Assembly: GCA_900766585.1 (NCBI GenBank)
Contig: CAAFVV010000003.1
Location: 17,582-81,581 of the forward strand
Length of the DNA stretch: 64,000 nt
Source of the DNA: Clostridia bacterium
GTDB taxonomy: Bacteria; Bacillota; Clostridia; Oscillospirales; Acutalibacteraceae
Direction: 5' to 3'
Within the stretch, counting starts at the first letter, position 1; the number at the start of each line of letters is the position of its first letter. Shown piece after piece: positions 34,703 to 42,420 of the stretch. Made by a program: the position numbers and the translations under genes. The notes beneath the pieces are model-generated. The model had not been told where the DNA came from. It saw only the letters and a list, made by a program, of their open reading frames with translations, and ran no database searches.

Positions 34703-36441
34703 TCTGCGTTACCATCCTTTGCTCCGATATGCGCCTGCCACATACTGCGGTAGAGGGCGCAGCTGCAAAACAGCTCCTCATGTCTGCCCTGTGCGGCAAT
34801 GCGCCCGTCCTGCACCACGGCGATATTGTCTGCGCCCGTGATGGTGGACAGCCGGTGGGCAATGACGATGACCGTCTTGTTCTCCACCAGCCTGTTCACC
34901 GCCTTTTGAATGACGGCTTCGTTTTCGGGGTCGATGTAGGCGGTCGCCTCGTCAAGGATGATAACCGGCGCATTTTTCAGCATGGCGCGGGCGATAGCGA
35001 TACGCTGCCGCTCGCCGCCGGAAAGATGCGCGCCGCCTCCGCCGACCAAGGTATCATAGCCGTTTTCCAGTTCGCCGATAAAGCTGTCGCAGCCCGCATC
35101 GTGTGCCGCCGCTTCTACCTCGGCGTCAGTCGCGTCTCTTTTCTCCATACGGATATTTTCCCGGACGGTGTCGTCAAACAGATAGTTGTCCTGTGAGACG
35201 AACGCCACCTGATCATAAAGCTCACGGAGCAGGATTGCCTTTAAGTCGTGGCCGCCCATCGTGATCGTGCCCTGCTTCACGTCCCAGAAGCTCGCGATGA
35301 GCTTTGCCAGCGTCGATTTGCCGGAGCCGGACGGACCGACAAGTGCCGTCATGCCGTTTTGCGGGACGGAGAGGGTGACGCCGTGCAGGATCTCCTTATC
35401 GTCGTGATAGCCGAAGGAGACGTTTTTGACCTCGATGCGGTGATCATCAAAATTCACGCTCTCGCTGCCATGTGCCTGTTCTTCCGCTTTGAGAATTTCA
35501 TCCACCTGAGAGACGGTTGTGCCGACCTGCGCCAGCGTATCGACAAAGTTGAACGCGGCCACGATCGGCACCACCATGCCGAGCGTCAGGATGATGACCG
35601 TGACAAAGGTCTCGATCGTGAGCGTGCCGTGGGTATAGAACAGCCACCCGAAGGGCAGAACCGTCAGCATCTGTGCCGGAAAAAACGCATAGGCCATGGA
35701 CATGCCGAGCTGACTGCGGCGCATCCAGTCGTAATAATACTGCGCGTTGGCGCGCATCTTATCGGTGAGCTTCTGATAGGATGCCTTGCCCTGGTTGAAC
35801 GCCTTAATGACCTCAATGCCGTTTATGTATTCGATCATCGTGCCGCTCATTTCGGTTGTCGCCCTGACTGCGCCCTCATAATCCTTGGCATAGCCGCCCA
35901 TGACCGTCATCATAAAAATAAAGGCGACGGGAAACACCGCCAGCGACAAAAGCGCCAGCCGCCAGTCGAGGATGAACAGATACACGACCGTCAGCACGGG
36001 GGCAACATTATTCGCCGTCATTTCGGGGAAGAGGTGGGCAAGGGTCGTTTCCATGCTGTCCACCTGATCGACAATGATCTCCTTGAGCTTGCCGTTTTGG
36101 GTGTCCATCACCGTGCCGAGAGGCAGGCGGGGCAGCTTGGCGAGGAGCTTTTGTCGGATGGTCTTCAGAATGCCAAACGTCGCCTTGTGGGATATGCCGA
36201 GCGCGCCGTTGTAGAGCACCGTGCGGATCAGAAAACCGCCGAGCGCCGCGGCAAGCCACGGCAGATACGCCGCAAACGCCGTCTCTCCCGCAAGCAGCAG
36301 CACAATGATCTTTGCCGCGGCGAAATACGGCACCATGCCGGAGGCGGCGCCGATGACGGCGAGAATCACCGCTGTGATGAGCCTGCCGTGCTCTTTCTCA
36401 CCAAGCGCCCAGATCCGCCCGACCGGGCTTTGTTCTTTCAT
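34699..36441 (-). CDS. ABC transporter ATP-binding/permease protein (heterodimer partner)
   Basis: 580 residues: about six helices to residue ~320, then an NBD with Walker A GPSGSGKS (~369), Q-loop, signature LSGGERQR (~474) and DEATAYID. Fused TMD-NBD pairs of this kind include the IrtAB/YbtPQ iron-siderophore importers and many drug exporters. The ATG at 36441 follows AAAGGAGG. A palindrome like that in the ZIP transporter promoter lies just upstream (36463-36478), which favours a metal-linked role. Its own sequence is intact, but the partner half is broken. Confidence 0.93.
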   Translation of the reverse strand: MKEQSPVGRIWALGEKEHGRLITAVILAVIGAASGMVPYFAAAKIIVLLLAGETAFAAYLPWLAAALGGFLIRTVLYNGALGISHKATFGILKTIRQKLLAKLPRLPLGTVMDTQNGKLKEIIVDQVDSMETTLAHLFPEMTANNVAPVLTVVYLFILDWRLALLSLAVFPVAFIFMMTVMGGYAKDYEGAVRATTEMSGTMIEYINGIEVIKAFNQGKASYQKLTDKMRANAQYYYDWMRRSQLGMSMAYAFFPAQMLTVLPFGWLFYTHGTLTIETFVTVIILTLGMVVPIVAAFNFVDTLAQVGTTVSQVDEILKAEEQAHGSESVNFDDHRIEVKNVSFGYHDDKEILHGVTLSVPQNGMTALVGPSGSGKSTLAKLIASFWDVKQGTITMGGHDLKAILLRELYDQVAFVSQDNYLFDDTVRENIRMEKRDATDAEVEAAAHDAGCDSFIGELENGYDTLVGGGGAHLSGGERQRIAIARAMLKNAPVIILDEATAYIDPENEAVIQKAVNRLVENKTVIVIAHRLSTITGADNIAVVQDGRIAAQGRHEELFCSCALYRSMWQAHIGAKDGNAE

Positions 36442-36462
36442 AGATCGTAACCTCCTTTTTGA

Positions 36463-36478
36463 GTTAGCGGCAACTAAT
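36463..36478 (-). promoter_or_regulatory. Palindromic operator upstream of the ABC operon
   Basis: GTTAGC-GGCA-ACTAAT, core TTAG-N6-CTAA (36464-36477), just upstream of the ribosome site of the 36441 gene. It shares its half-site with the perfect palindrome at 37429-37444. Confidence 0.5.
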
Positions 36479-36491
36479 CACCGGACTTATG

Positions 36492-36519
36492 AAAAGGCCG
36501 CCGTTTCCGGCAACCTTTT
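36492..36519 (-). terminator. Weak hairpin after tetR
   Basis: AAAAGG / CCTTTT arms with inner GCCG/CGGC; short T-run (TTTTC) on the minus strand, 8 bp after the tetR stop. It may separate tetR from the ABC genes. Confidence 0.5.
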
Positions 36520-36527
36520 ATACGGTG

Positions 36528-37154
36528 TTATGCTTCACCGAAGCCGAAAATTTCGAGAAATCCGGCGCGGTGATACCGGCTTAAAAGCGCAATATATTCA
36601 GACGCTTCCTCGCGGCTCATGCCGTGGCGGATAATTTCAAAAAGGCTTTCAAAACGCGAGGTCGTGACGATGTGCAGCAGCTTTTCCGTTACCGCGTCGC
36701 CGAATTTGTCGGGGCAGCCGACAGCCTCCATGTATTTGTAGGTGTATTCCACCTCGATGCGCACAAGCTCATCCACAAAGCGGTGATACCGCGTGCCGTA
36801 GGATGCATCGAGCAGCAGGCGGAATTCGTCTAAATGTGCATACATGTGGTCGATCAGCTCCGACGTGCCGCCGTCGGCATATTTCGGCATCGTTTCCGCC
36901 TGTTCGGCGGGAGACATTTGGTGGAAGTGTTCCTGAATATGAATGAACCGCTCGGTCATTTCGCTGAGCACCGGCTCGACAATGGCGGAAAACAGCCCTT
37001 CCTTGTCACCGAAGCGGACATAGATGGAGTTTGTGCTGGTATCCGCCGCTGCGGCAATTGTGCGCAGGGAGGCATCAACATAGCCCTTATCCAAAAATTC
37101 CCGCTTGGCAGCGGCGATAATGCGCTCTGCAACGCCGGCGATCTGCTTCGCCAT
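36528..37154 (-). CDS. TetR family transcriptional regulator
   Basis: 208 residues. N-terminal TetR helix-turn-helix (AERIIAAAKREFLDKGYVDASLRTIAAAADTS, TNSIYVRFGDKEGLFSAIVEP), then an all-helical ligand domain without clear relatives by eye. The start is ATG 37154 with GGGGTG upstream; a TTG at 37172 adds six residues and is less likely. It likely represses itself and perhaps the ABC genes that begin 86 bp downstream. Two near-identical 11-bp direct repeats lie in its upstream region (37177-37200). Confidence 0.9.
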   Translation of the reverse strand: MAKQIAGVAERIIAAAKREFLDKGYVDASLRTIAAAADTSTNSIYVRFGDKEGLFSAIVEPVLSEMTERFIHIQEHFHQMSPAEQAETMPKYADGGTSELIDHMYAHLDEFRLLLDASYGTRYHRFVDELVRIEVEYTYKYMEAVGCPDKFGDAVTEKLLHIVTTSRFESLFEIIRHGMSREEASEYIALLSRYHRAGFLEIFGFGEA

Positions 37155-37176
37155 ATGTTTCACCCCAATCAAATAA

Positions 37177-37205
37177 ATAACGTTGTTTCATAACGATGTT
37201 GTTAT
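37177..37205. promoter_or_regulatory. Direct repeats upstream of tetR, probable operator
   Basis: ATAACGTTGTT (37177-37187) and ATAACGATGTT (37190-37200), 10 of 11 identical, followed by GTTAT. Between tetR and the ZIP transporter gene the rest of 37206-37389 shows no gene. Confidence 0.45.
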
Positions 37206-37389
37206 ATGTCGAAGAAGGAAAAATGTTAATAACCGTTCCGAAAATTATCGTGAAAATTTTTGGCGGAATACGGGCGCTTTTTTACCTCTGCAAAGAGGCG
37301 CGGCTGCGCTTTGGATCGCCCTGGCGGGTGATGACGGCACACACCGGGTTGCTGCCGGCCCAACGATGAAAAAGCGGCTGACATTTTGC

Positions 37390-37418
37390 TTGCAAATTTC
37401 GAGGTTTGCTGGTATACT
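37390..37418 (+). promoter_or_regulatory. Promoter of the ZIP transporter
   Basis: TTGCAA (37390-37395), 17 bp, TATACT (37413-37418) with extended -10 TGG. Predicted start near 37425, directly before the palindrome at 37429. Confidence 0.75.
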
Positions 37419-37428
37419 GATACCAGCG

Positions 37429-37444
37429 GTTAGCATGAGCTAAC
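37429..37444 (+). promoter_or_regulatory. Perfect 16-bp palindromic operator of the ZIP transporter
   Basis: GTTAGC-ATGA-GCTAAC, both arms exact, beginning about +5 from the predicted start site. Position and TTAG/CTAA core resemble boxes of DtxR/IdeR/MntR metalloregulators; the regulator itself is not in the window. Confidence 0.6.
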
Positions 37445-37490
37445 TGCCATAAGCGTATTGTTTGTACAGACTGAAAAAGGAGATACATCT

Positions 37491-38267
37491 ATGGAATCAT
37501 TCTGGGGGATCCTGATCCCGTTCCTCGGCACATCGCTCGGTGCGGCGTGCGTGTTCTTTATGAAAAAATCGCTCAGCGATACCGTGCAGCGCGCACTGAC
37601 CGGTTTTGCCGCCGGTGTAATGGTGGCGGCTTCGGTGTGGAGTCTGCTGATCCCTGCCATCGAACGGTCGGCGGGCAGAGGAAAGCTCGCCTTTCTTCCT
37701 GCTGTTCTCGGCTTTTGGGTCGGTATCCTGTTTTTGCTGGCGCTTGACCACATCATTCCGCACCTGCATGCCAAAAGCGGACAGCCGGAGGGACCGAAAA
37801 GCCGGCTTCAGCGCACGACGATGATGGTGCTGGCGGTGACGCTCCACAATATTCCGGAGGGGATGGCGGTCGGCGTGGTATATGCGGGCTATCTCTCCGG
37901 CGATACCCAGATCACGGCCGCCGGGGCGCTGGCTCTGTCGCTGGGCATTGCCATTCAAAATTTTCCGGAGGGGGCGATCATCTCTCTGCCGCTGCGGGCG
38001 GAGGGGATGAAAAAGGGGAGAGCTTTCCGGGACGGTGTGCTTTCCGGCGCGGTCGAGCCGATTGGGGCTGTGCTGACTGTTCTGGCGGCGCGTATGGTTG
38101 TTCCGGCCCTTCCCTATCTTCTGAGCTTCGCCGCCGGGGCGATGCTCTATGTCGTGGTGGAAGAGCTGATCCCGGAGATGTCTCAGGGGGATCACTCCAA
38201 TATCGGCACCGTCTTTTTTGCCGTGGGATTCAGTGTGATGATGATACTGGATGTGGCACTCGGCTGA
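37491..38267 (+). CDS. ZIP family divalent metal transporter (GufA/ZupT-like)
   Basis: 258 residues, eight helices. The metal path motifs TLHNIPEGMAVGV and AIQNFPEGAIIS in helices 4 and 5 are those of ZIP importers. A His-containing loop (IIPHLHAKSGQPEG) precedes helix 4. It should bring Zn2+, Mn2+ or Fe2+ into the cell. ATG 37491 with AAAAAGGAG 7 nt upstream was chosen over an in-frame upstream start at 37458. Monocistronic, between the palindromic operator and a strong terminator. Confidence 0.94.
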   Translation: MESFWGILIPFLGTSLGAACVFFMKKSLSDTVQRALTGFAAGVMVAASVWSLLIPAIERSAGRGKLAFLPAVLGFWVGILFLLALDHIIPHLHAKSGQPEGPKSRLQRTTMMVLAVTLHNIPEGMAVGVVYAGYLSGDTQITAAGALALSLGIAIQNFPEGAIISLPLRAEGMKKGRAFRDGVLSGAVEPIGAVLTVLAARMVVPALPYLLSFAAGAMLYVVVEELIPEMSQGDHSNIGTVFFAVGFSVMMILDVALG

Positions 38268-38320
38268 CAAAAAACGCCGCGCTTTGCCGACAGACGATAT
38301 AAGCGTACATATCAAGAACA

Positions 38321-38353
38321 TGTGCCCCGAACGCTTTTGGCGTTCGGGGCACA
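38321..38353. terminator. Convergent terminator, ZIP gene and surface protein
   Basis: TGTGCCCCGAACGC and GCGTTCGGGGCACA arms around TTTTG; strong symmetrical stem. Confidence 0.8.
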
Positions 38354-38365
38354 TTCACAATCCCG

Positions 38366-39970
38366 TTATCTGTTTTGGGCTTTCTTTTTGCTTGCCACTG
38401 TCATGCCGGCAGTAATACCGCCGCTGACAAAGAGCAGGGCGATCCACAGGAGCATGTTGCCTGCATATCCGGTGTTCGGGTTTTTCCCGTCGTCATCGGC
38501 AGTGCTGCTATTGCTGCTGTCGTTGTTATCGTTGCTGTCGCTAGTATCACTGTTGTCGTTGCTGCCGTCACTGTTATCGCTGCTGTCGCTATTGTCCTCC
38601 GCCCAGACAGCGGTGTAGGTAGCATTCGCGGTGACCGTGTCGGCAACCGCGGGGTTCCAGCCCTTGAAGACATAGCCGTCTCTTTTCGGCGTGCCATCAA
38701 AAGCGGGGGTTTTGGTGCCGGAGAGCAGACCGGTATACACCTGATCGGCAAAGACTTCTTCGCCGTCCACACCGTCAGTGTAAGTCACGGTAAATTTGTC
38801 TTCCTCGTTGTCGTCCACGCCGTTGTTGTTCTTGTCCTCCGCCCAGACAGCGGTGTAGGTAGCATTCGCGGTGACCGTGTCGGCCACTGCGGGGTTCCAG
38901 CCCTTGAAGACATAGCCGTCTCTTTTCAGCTCGCCTTTAAATGCGGGCGTAGCGGTGCCGGAGAGCAGACCGGAGTAGACCTGATCGGCAAAGACTTCTT
39001 CGTCATCCGCGCCGTCGGTATAAGTCACGGTGAATCTTTCGCGCGTATCCTCATGGACGATGTCGATATATACCGGTGCATTCGAGGCCTGATATTTCCA
39101 GCCGTCATCGCCGTAGAACCAGGCGATCTCGGTTGTCGTGGCTTTCGGATATTTCAGATAGTGCGTTCCGACCTCATCACCGAGCGCCTCGTTGTACGCA
39201 TCGAGATACGCTGTGTGATCTACCGTCATGATGCACATCCACGGATAGCTGCCGACCGGAGCATTTGTGTTCCGTCCGTCATTTTTCACGACCTCACCGA
39301 AGGAATAGCCGTTCTCGACATCCGTCAGATAGTCAAACCATGCACCATGGTCATTCAGATTTGCCTCGCACCAGAGATAGACAGCGCCCTTGCTGCTGCT
39401 CGTAGCGTTGACATAGTTGCGGAAGCGTTTGGCATCCGCTTCCGTCGGGCCTGCCGGCTTCTCGTTCGGGTCTTTGACCGTAACAGAGTAGCGCGTCTGA
39501 CCCGTGAACCACCGTGCATTGGGGTTCGTGAACGGATTTGCGCTCTGACTAAAGGTGTAATAGTAGGTGATCGTCACGACCGTTGTGCCGACACTGTTCG
39601 GCGTGATCGTGATCTGCAGCGCATCCTCGCCGTCCCAGTCGCCGCCATCCCATTTGCCGATGCCGATGCCGTTTTCCTTGACGTCGGCGACTTTCGGATT
39701 GCTGGACACTGCCGTCACGCCGCAGTAGGCCATTGCATTGTAGGAAGCGTTGCCAGAGGCGACAGTCGGCATGGTTTTCAGCTGAATGTCGCCTGCCCCC
39801 AAATACTTGGTGGTGCTTGCTGTAGACGAGTTGCCGTTCTCAATTGAGCCTTTGATCGCCGCCGCGCTCGTCGTCGGATCCCAATCGCCGGCTTCAGCCT
39901 GCGCGGTCAGCGGTGACAGACCCACCAACAGGCAAAGAGCCAAAAGCAATGCCAGGGTTTTCTTCTTCAT
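38366..39970 (-). CDS. Secreted cell-wall protein with two InlB B-repeats and an NPNTG sorting signal
   Basis: 534 residues. Signal peptide (MKKKTLALLLALCLLVGLSP, cleaved near AQA, residue 25). Residues ~28-300 are a domain I do not recognise, rich in Asn, Thr and aromatic residues. Two almost identical ~67-residue InlB/Listeria-Bacteroides repeats (DGYVFKGWNP core) lie near 312-378 and 392-458. Then a Ser/Asp/Asn-rich wall spanner, the motif NPNTG (~498), one hydrophobic helix and a KKKAQNR tail. This is the layout of a sortase substrate with a non-LPXTG motif. Probably an adhesin or surface-layer-type protein. GGAGAGGAG precedes ATG 39970. Confidence 0.85.
   Translation of the reverse strand: MKKKTLALLLALCLLVGLSPLTAQAEAGDWDPTTSAAAIKGSIENGNSSTASTTKYLGAGDIQLKTMPTVASGNASYNAMAYCGVTAVSSNPKVADVKENGIGIGKWDGGDWDGEDALQITITPNSVGTTVVTITYYYTFSQSANPFTNPNARWFTGQTRYSVTVKDPNEKPAGPTEADAKRFRNYVNATSSSKGAVYLWCEANLNDHGAWFDYLTDVENGYSFGEVVKNDGRNTNAPVGSYPWMCIMTVDHTAYLDAYNEALGDEVGTHYLKYPKATTTEIAWFYGDDGWKYQASNAPVYIDIVHEDTRERFTVTYTDGADDEEVFADQVYSGLLSGTATPAFKGELKRDGYVFKGWNPAVADTVTANATYTAVWAEDKNNNGVDDNEEDKFTVTYTDGVDGEEVFADQVYTGLLSGTKTPAFDGTPKRDGYVFKGWNPAVADTVTANATYTAVWAEDNSDSSDNSDGSNDNSDTSDSNDNNDSSNSSTADDDGKNPNTGYAGNMLLWIALLFVSGGITAGMTVASKKKAQNR
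38596..39036 (-). repeat. Two direct DNA repeats of about 200 bp, period 240 bp, in the surface protein gene
   Basis: Units 38596-38796 and 38836-39036 differ at few bases; the 80-codon period is one InlB repeat plus a linker. Low divergence suggests recent duplication or gene conversion. Confidence 0.85.
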
Positions 39971-40320
39971 GTGTGTACTCCTCTCCGGTTTTGTGAATTG
40001 TCATAAAGGACTCGACGGAAAGGTGTACTCTCCTGTGCAATTGTCCTTTTGAATATGGATTCCTAGTTGATTTTACTCGGAATCATTTCAATTGTCAAGC
40101 ATCAGGATATGGGGACAGATAACTTCGTGAATGTGTGATAATAATCACTGACAGGTGTACAATTTTTGACCTTTTCCTTTTTGCGCCGATGGTGTCAAAG
40201 ACGGAGGATGGGGGAGGATAAAAGCAGGCCGTGAAACGGGCAGAGAGGACAGATAACGAAAAAGCAACCGTGTTTGGCGGCTGCTAAAGAAGCGGGAGCG
40301 GCAGCTTATTCCGTCCGAGG
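39971..40320. other. 350-bp gap between surface protein and DUF6514 genes
   Basis: Holds the surface-protein promoter (40070-40098) and its ~93-nt leader, nothing further that I can name. Confidence 0.7.
40070..40098 (-). promoter_or_regulatory. Promoter of the surface protein gene
   Basis: Minus strand TTGACA (40098-40093), 17 bp, TAAAAT (40075-40070). Confidence 0.8.
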
Positions 40321-40593
40321 TTATGAGGAGGCGGCATAGGAAGCGGCGAGAGGATGCCAGACGCTCTGATCCGCCAAAGCGTCCTCCACGGCGTCCGGAA
40401 AGTGGATCAGCGCTAGACCGCCGGTGTTGCATAAACGGACAAAGCGCTCTGCTCTTTGCCTGTCAAAAAACACATCTGAAAAGCCTGAAAGTACTTCGCC
40501 TTCGGAGCTGATTGCTTCTATCCCGTAAACGGTATACCGATTTCCTTCCTCATCCTGCACGGTGCTTTTTCTTATGCGGTAAGTATAGGTCAT
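40321..40593 (-). CDS. DUF6514-like small protein
   Basis: 90 residues, MTYTYRIRKSTVQDEEGNRYTVYGI start, then FSDVFFDRQRAERFVRLCN. The pattern fits the DUF6514 family of small Clostridial proteins without known function. No signal peptide or membrane helix. ATG 40593 is preceded by GGACGGGGATC at a suitable distance. The upstream 440 bp hold the strong promoter and folded leader that serve the divergent HTH gene. Confidence 0.65.
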   Translation of the reverse strand: MTYTYRIRKSTVQDEEGNRYTVYGIEAISSEGEVLSGFSDVFFDRQRAERFVRLCNTGGLALIHFPDAVEDALADQSVWHPLAASYAASS

Positions 40594-41037
40594 GTTGATC
40601 CCCGTCCTTCATATTTATGTCAGATCCTGTATCGGTCCTTACTGTGCTCGGTATCGGTAAATAAATAGCCAATACACCCATATATTGACATTTTATGCAT
40701 TTGGGTGTACAATAATCTATAGTGTTTTATTGATTTCTTTGTTTTGGCTTCCTTTTGGCGCAGATTCTGGGGGAGTGTTTCCCGCCTTTGTTTCCGGCGA
40801 TTTCATGATACCGTGCGGCGGGTGAAAATGCAATACGCAAGTTTGCAAGGCGGCTGCTCAGCTTTGCGCCTGAGAAACCGAATATGCGGAAAATACGCCC
40901 TGCAAACCAACCATTTTTGAACTTTGCTCAACCGCATTCGTCTTTTTATCATCAAGCCGGATCCCAAACCGGCAGGTTAAGCATCAAAGGATGAGGTGGC
41001 GCTTGTAAAGGCAAATTTTAGGAAGGTGGATATAAGA
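40594..41037 (+). other. Intergenic region with strong promoter and a predicted folded leader or small RNA
   Basis: A promoter TTGACA (40685-40690), 17 bp, TACAAT (40708-40713) gives a ~318-nt leader to the HTH gene. Within it GTTTGCAAGGCG (40841-40852) pairs with CGCCCTGCAAAC (40896-40907), 11 of 12 bases, enclosing CTCAG/CTGAG (40857-40874) and CCG/CGG (40878-40889) helices: a three-way junction. GCCGG/CCGGC (40956-40973) lies near the ribosome site. TACACCCA and TGGGTGTA (40673-40680, 40702-40709) flank the -35. No known riboswitch class is recognised. Confidence 0.45.
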
Positions 41038-41550
41038 ATGATAGAAAAGCTGCAGGAATTGAAGAAAAAGTCTCATATGACCAATCAGCAGATTGCCGAA
41101 AAAAGCAACGTTCCCGAGAGTACCGTTGCCAGAATTTTCTCCGGCAAGACGCCGAACCCTACGGTTGCCACGGTTATCTCTATGGCGCGGGCGATGGGGG
41201 CTTCTCCTGCCGATCTGTTAAGTGAAGAGGACGGCAAAAATACTGAGGATCATTTTGGGGATCATTCGGAATCCGTAAAACCTGACGGCACACCGGAAAA
41301 CGCGGCTGTCGAAAGTGCAGAGGTATTTTCCACCTCTGAGTTGGCTGCTGCGCGGAGCCGTCACGCGGAGGATGCTGCGATGCATGAAAAGATATATGGG
41401 GATATGCTTGCCCTGTACAAAGAGGAAATACGGAAAAAGGACATTTGGATTTCCAGGCTGTTTTGGTGTCTGGCAGGGATCATGCTGTTTATTTTGTTTG
41501 TATTGGTGTTTGATATTTTGCACCCGACCTTTGGCTTTGTCAAATACTAA
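41038..41550 (+). CDS. XRE-type helix-turn-helix protein with C-terminal membrane anchor
   Basis: 170 residues. Residues 1-62 are a XRE HTH (MTNQQIAEKSNVPESTVARI, then TVATVISMARAMGASPADLL). The middle is acidic and flexible; residues ~140-160 form one hydrophobic helix (LFWCLAGIMLFILFVLVFDIL). So a DNA-binding domain sits on a single-pass membrane protein, which suggests a membrane-tethered regulator. ATG 41038 follows GGAAGGTGG; the frame starting at 40996 is less likely. Family not identified beyond HTH. Confidence 0.8.
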   Translation: MIEKLQELKKKSHMTNQQIAEKSNVPESTVARIFSGKTPNPTVATVISMARAMGASPADLLSEEDGKNTEDHFGDHSESVKPDGTPENAAVESAEVFSTSELAAARSRHAEDAAMHEKIYGDMLALYKEEIRKKDIWISRLFWCLAGIMLFILFVLVFDILHPTFGFVKY

Positions 41551-41583
41551 ACGCGCCGTTGCCTTTGGTTCGGCGGCAAATAT

Positions 41584-41624
41584 AAAAAGGGCGTCACACG
41601 CTGTTTTCGTGTGACGCCCTTTTT
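41584..41624. terminator. Bidirectional terminator, HTH gene and VanZ-like gene
   Basis: AAAAAGGGCGTCACACG and CGTGTGACGCCCTTTTT arms. Confidence 0.9.
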
Positions 41625-42211
41625 GTCCGGGAACGGGATGATCGGATTTTCAACATACCAAAAGAGATAACGGCGCCGACTATGATGCCGATAAAGTTGC
41701 CGATCAGATCGTCTATATCAAAGCTCCTTCCGAAAATCAGCTGTGCGGTTTCACAGCAGAGCGGCAGGAGGGCAGAAGCCGCAATCACGGTTTTATAGCT
41801 TCTGATTTTTGTGATCAGCGGGAGGAAGAACCCCAACGGTATGAACATTACCATGTTGCCGATCAGCATCGTTTTGACCCAGCTCCCTATGGTAAGCTCG
41901 CCGCGGAGCCATTTTATGACCGCGGGAATAAAATTAACGTCACCGATTTGAAATACATTCCCGAGTTCATTCCACCACCCGAGAAAAATGCCGTCATAGA
42001 CAAACAGCCAGAAGTTTGCGGGCAGGATGACAAGGCTGAAAAGTCCGGTCAGATAGCAGACAAATATTGCCCGCAGAAGCTCTGTCGGCCATGTAAACGG
42101 GGCTTTCCTTTTCTTCAGGACGAATACCCGTATCGTCAGGCAGAGGAGTCCTGCAAGGCACGCTATCGGAAGTGCCTGAAGAAAATACCCCAAAACCGAG
42201 CCGGATCCCAT
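41594..42211 (-). CDS. VanZ-like family membrane protein
   Basis: 205 residues from ATG 42211 (MGSGSVLGYFLQALPIACL) with AGGA 5 nt upstream; TTG starts further up to 42250 are in frame but weaker. About five helices with the VanZ pattern (LTGLFSLVILP, NMVMFIPLGFFLPLI, CCETAQLIFGRSFDIDDLIGNFIGIIVG). VanZ raises teicoplanin resistance by an unknown route; most homologues are housekeeping membrane proteins of unknown role. Expression is from a promoter inside a tandem duplication (42278-42339). The stop codon lies inside the terminator stem. Confidence 0.85.
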   Translation of the reverse strand: MGSGSVLGYFLQALPIACLAGLLCLTIRVFVLKKRKAPFTWPTELLRAIFVCYLTGLFSLVILPANFWLFVYDGIFLGWWNELGNVFQIGDVNFIPAVIKWLRGELTIGSWVKTMLIGNMVMFIPLGFFLPLITKIRSYKTVIAASALLPLCCETAQLIFGRSFDIDDLIGNFIGIIVGAVISFGMLKIRSSRSRTKRASHENSV

Positions 42212-42267
42212 GAGCGTCCTGAGCTTTCCTAACAAACATACCGCCCCCAAAAAAATCTGTCACTTAA

Positions 42268-42296
42268 TTTATACCATAAACATCTCTGCTTTTCAA
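42268..42296 (-). promoter_or_regulatory. Promoter of the VanZ-like gene
   Basis: Minus strand TTGAAA (42296-42291), 17 bp, TATAAA (42273-42268). The -35 is duplicated 31 bp further upstream (42327-42322). Confidence 0.7.
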
Positions 42297-42339
42297 TCCT
42301 GCTCCCGAAAACATCTCTGCTTTTCAATCCTGCTCCCGA
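42278..42339. repeat. Tandem duplication, 2 x 31 bp
   Basis: The unit starting AAACATCTCTGC occurs at 42278-42308 and 42309-42339 with no mismatch. It lies upstream of the VanZ-like gene and repeats the -35 element, but there is a single -10. Confidence 0.92.
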
Positions 42340-42359
42340 TAAAAAGGGCGGATATACTT

Positions 42360-42401
42360 AAACAGGCGCGCTCATCCGGCCGGAATGAGTGCGCCTGTTT
42401 T
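42360..42401 (-). terminator. Terminator of the 42421 gene
   Basis: AAACAGGCGC pairs with GCGCCTGTTT, extended by CTCAT/ATGAG. Confidence 0.75.
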
Positions 42402-42420
42402 CTGCCGGTAAAGAATGCGC

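Noticed and set aside
35248..36450. 400-residue plus-strand frame
   Set aside because: Antisense to the intact ABC subunit; Arg/His/Gln-rich without motifs.
42278..42339. CRISPR array
   Set aside because: Only two exact adjacent copies, no spacers, no cas genes.
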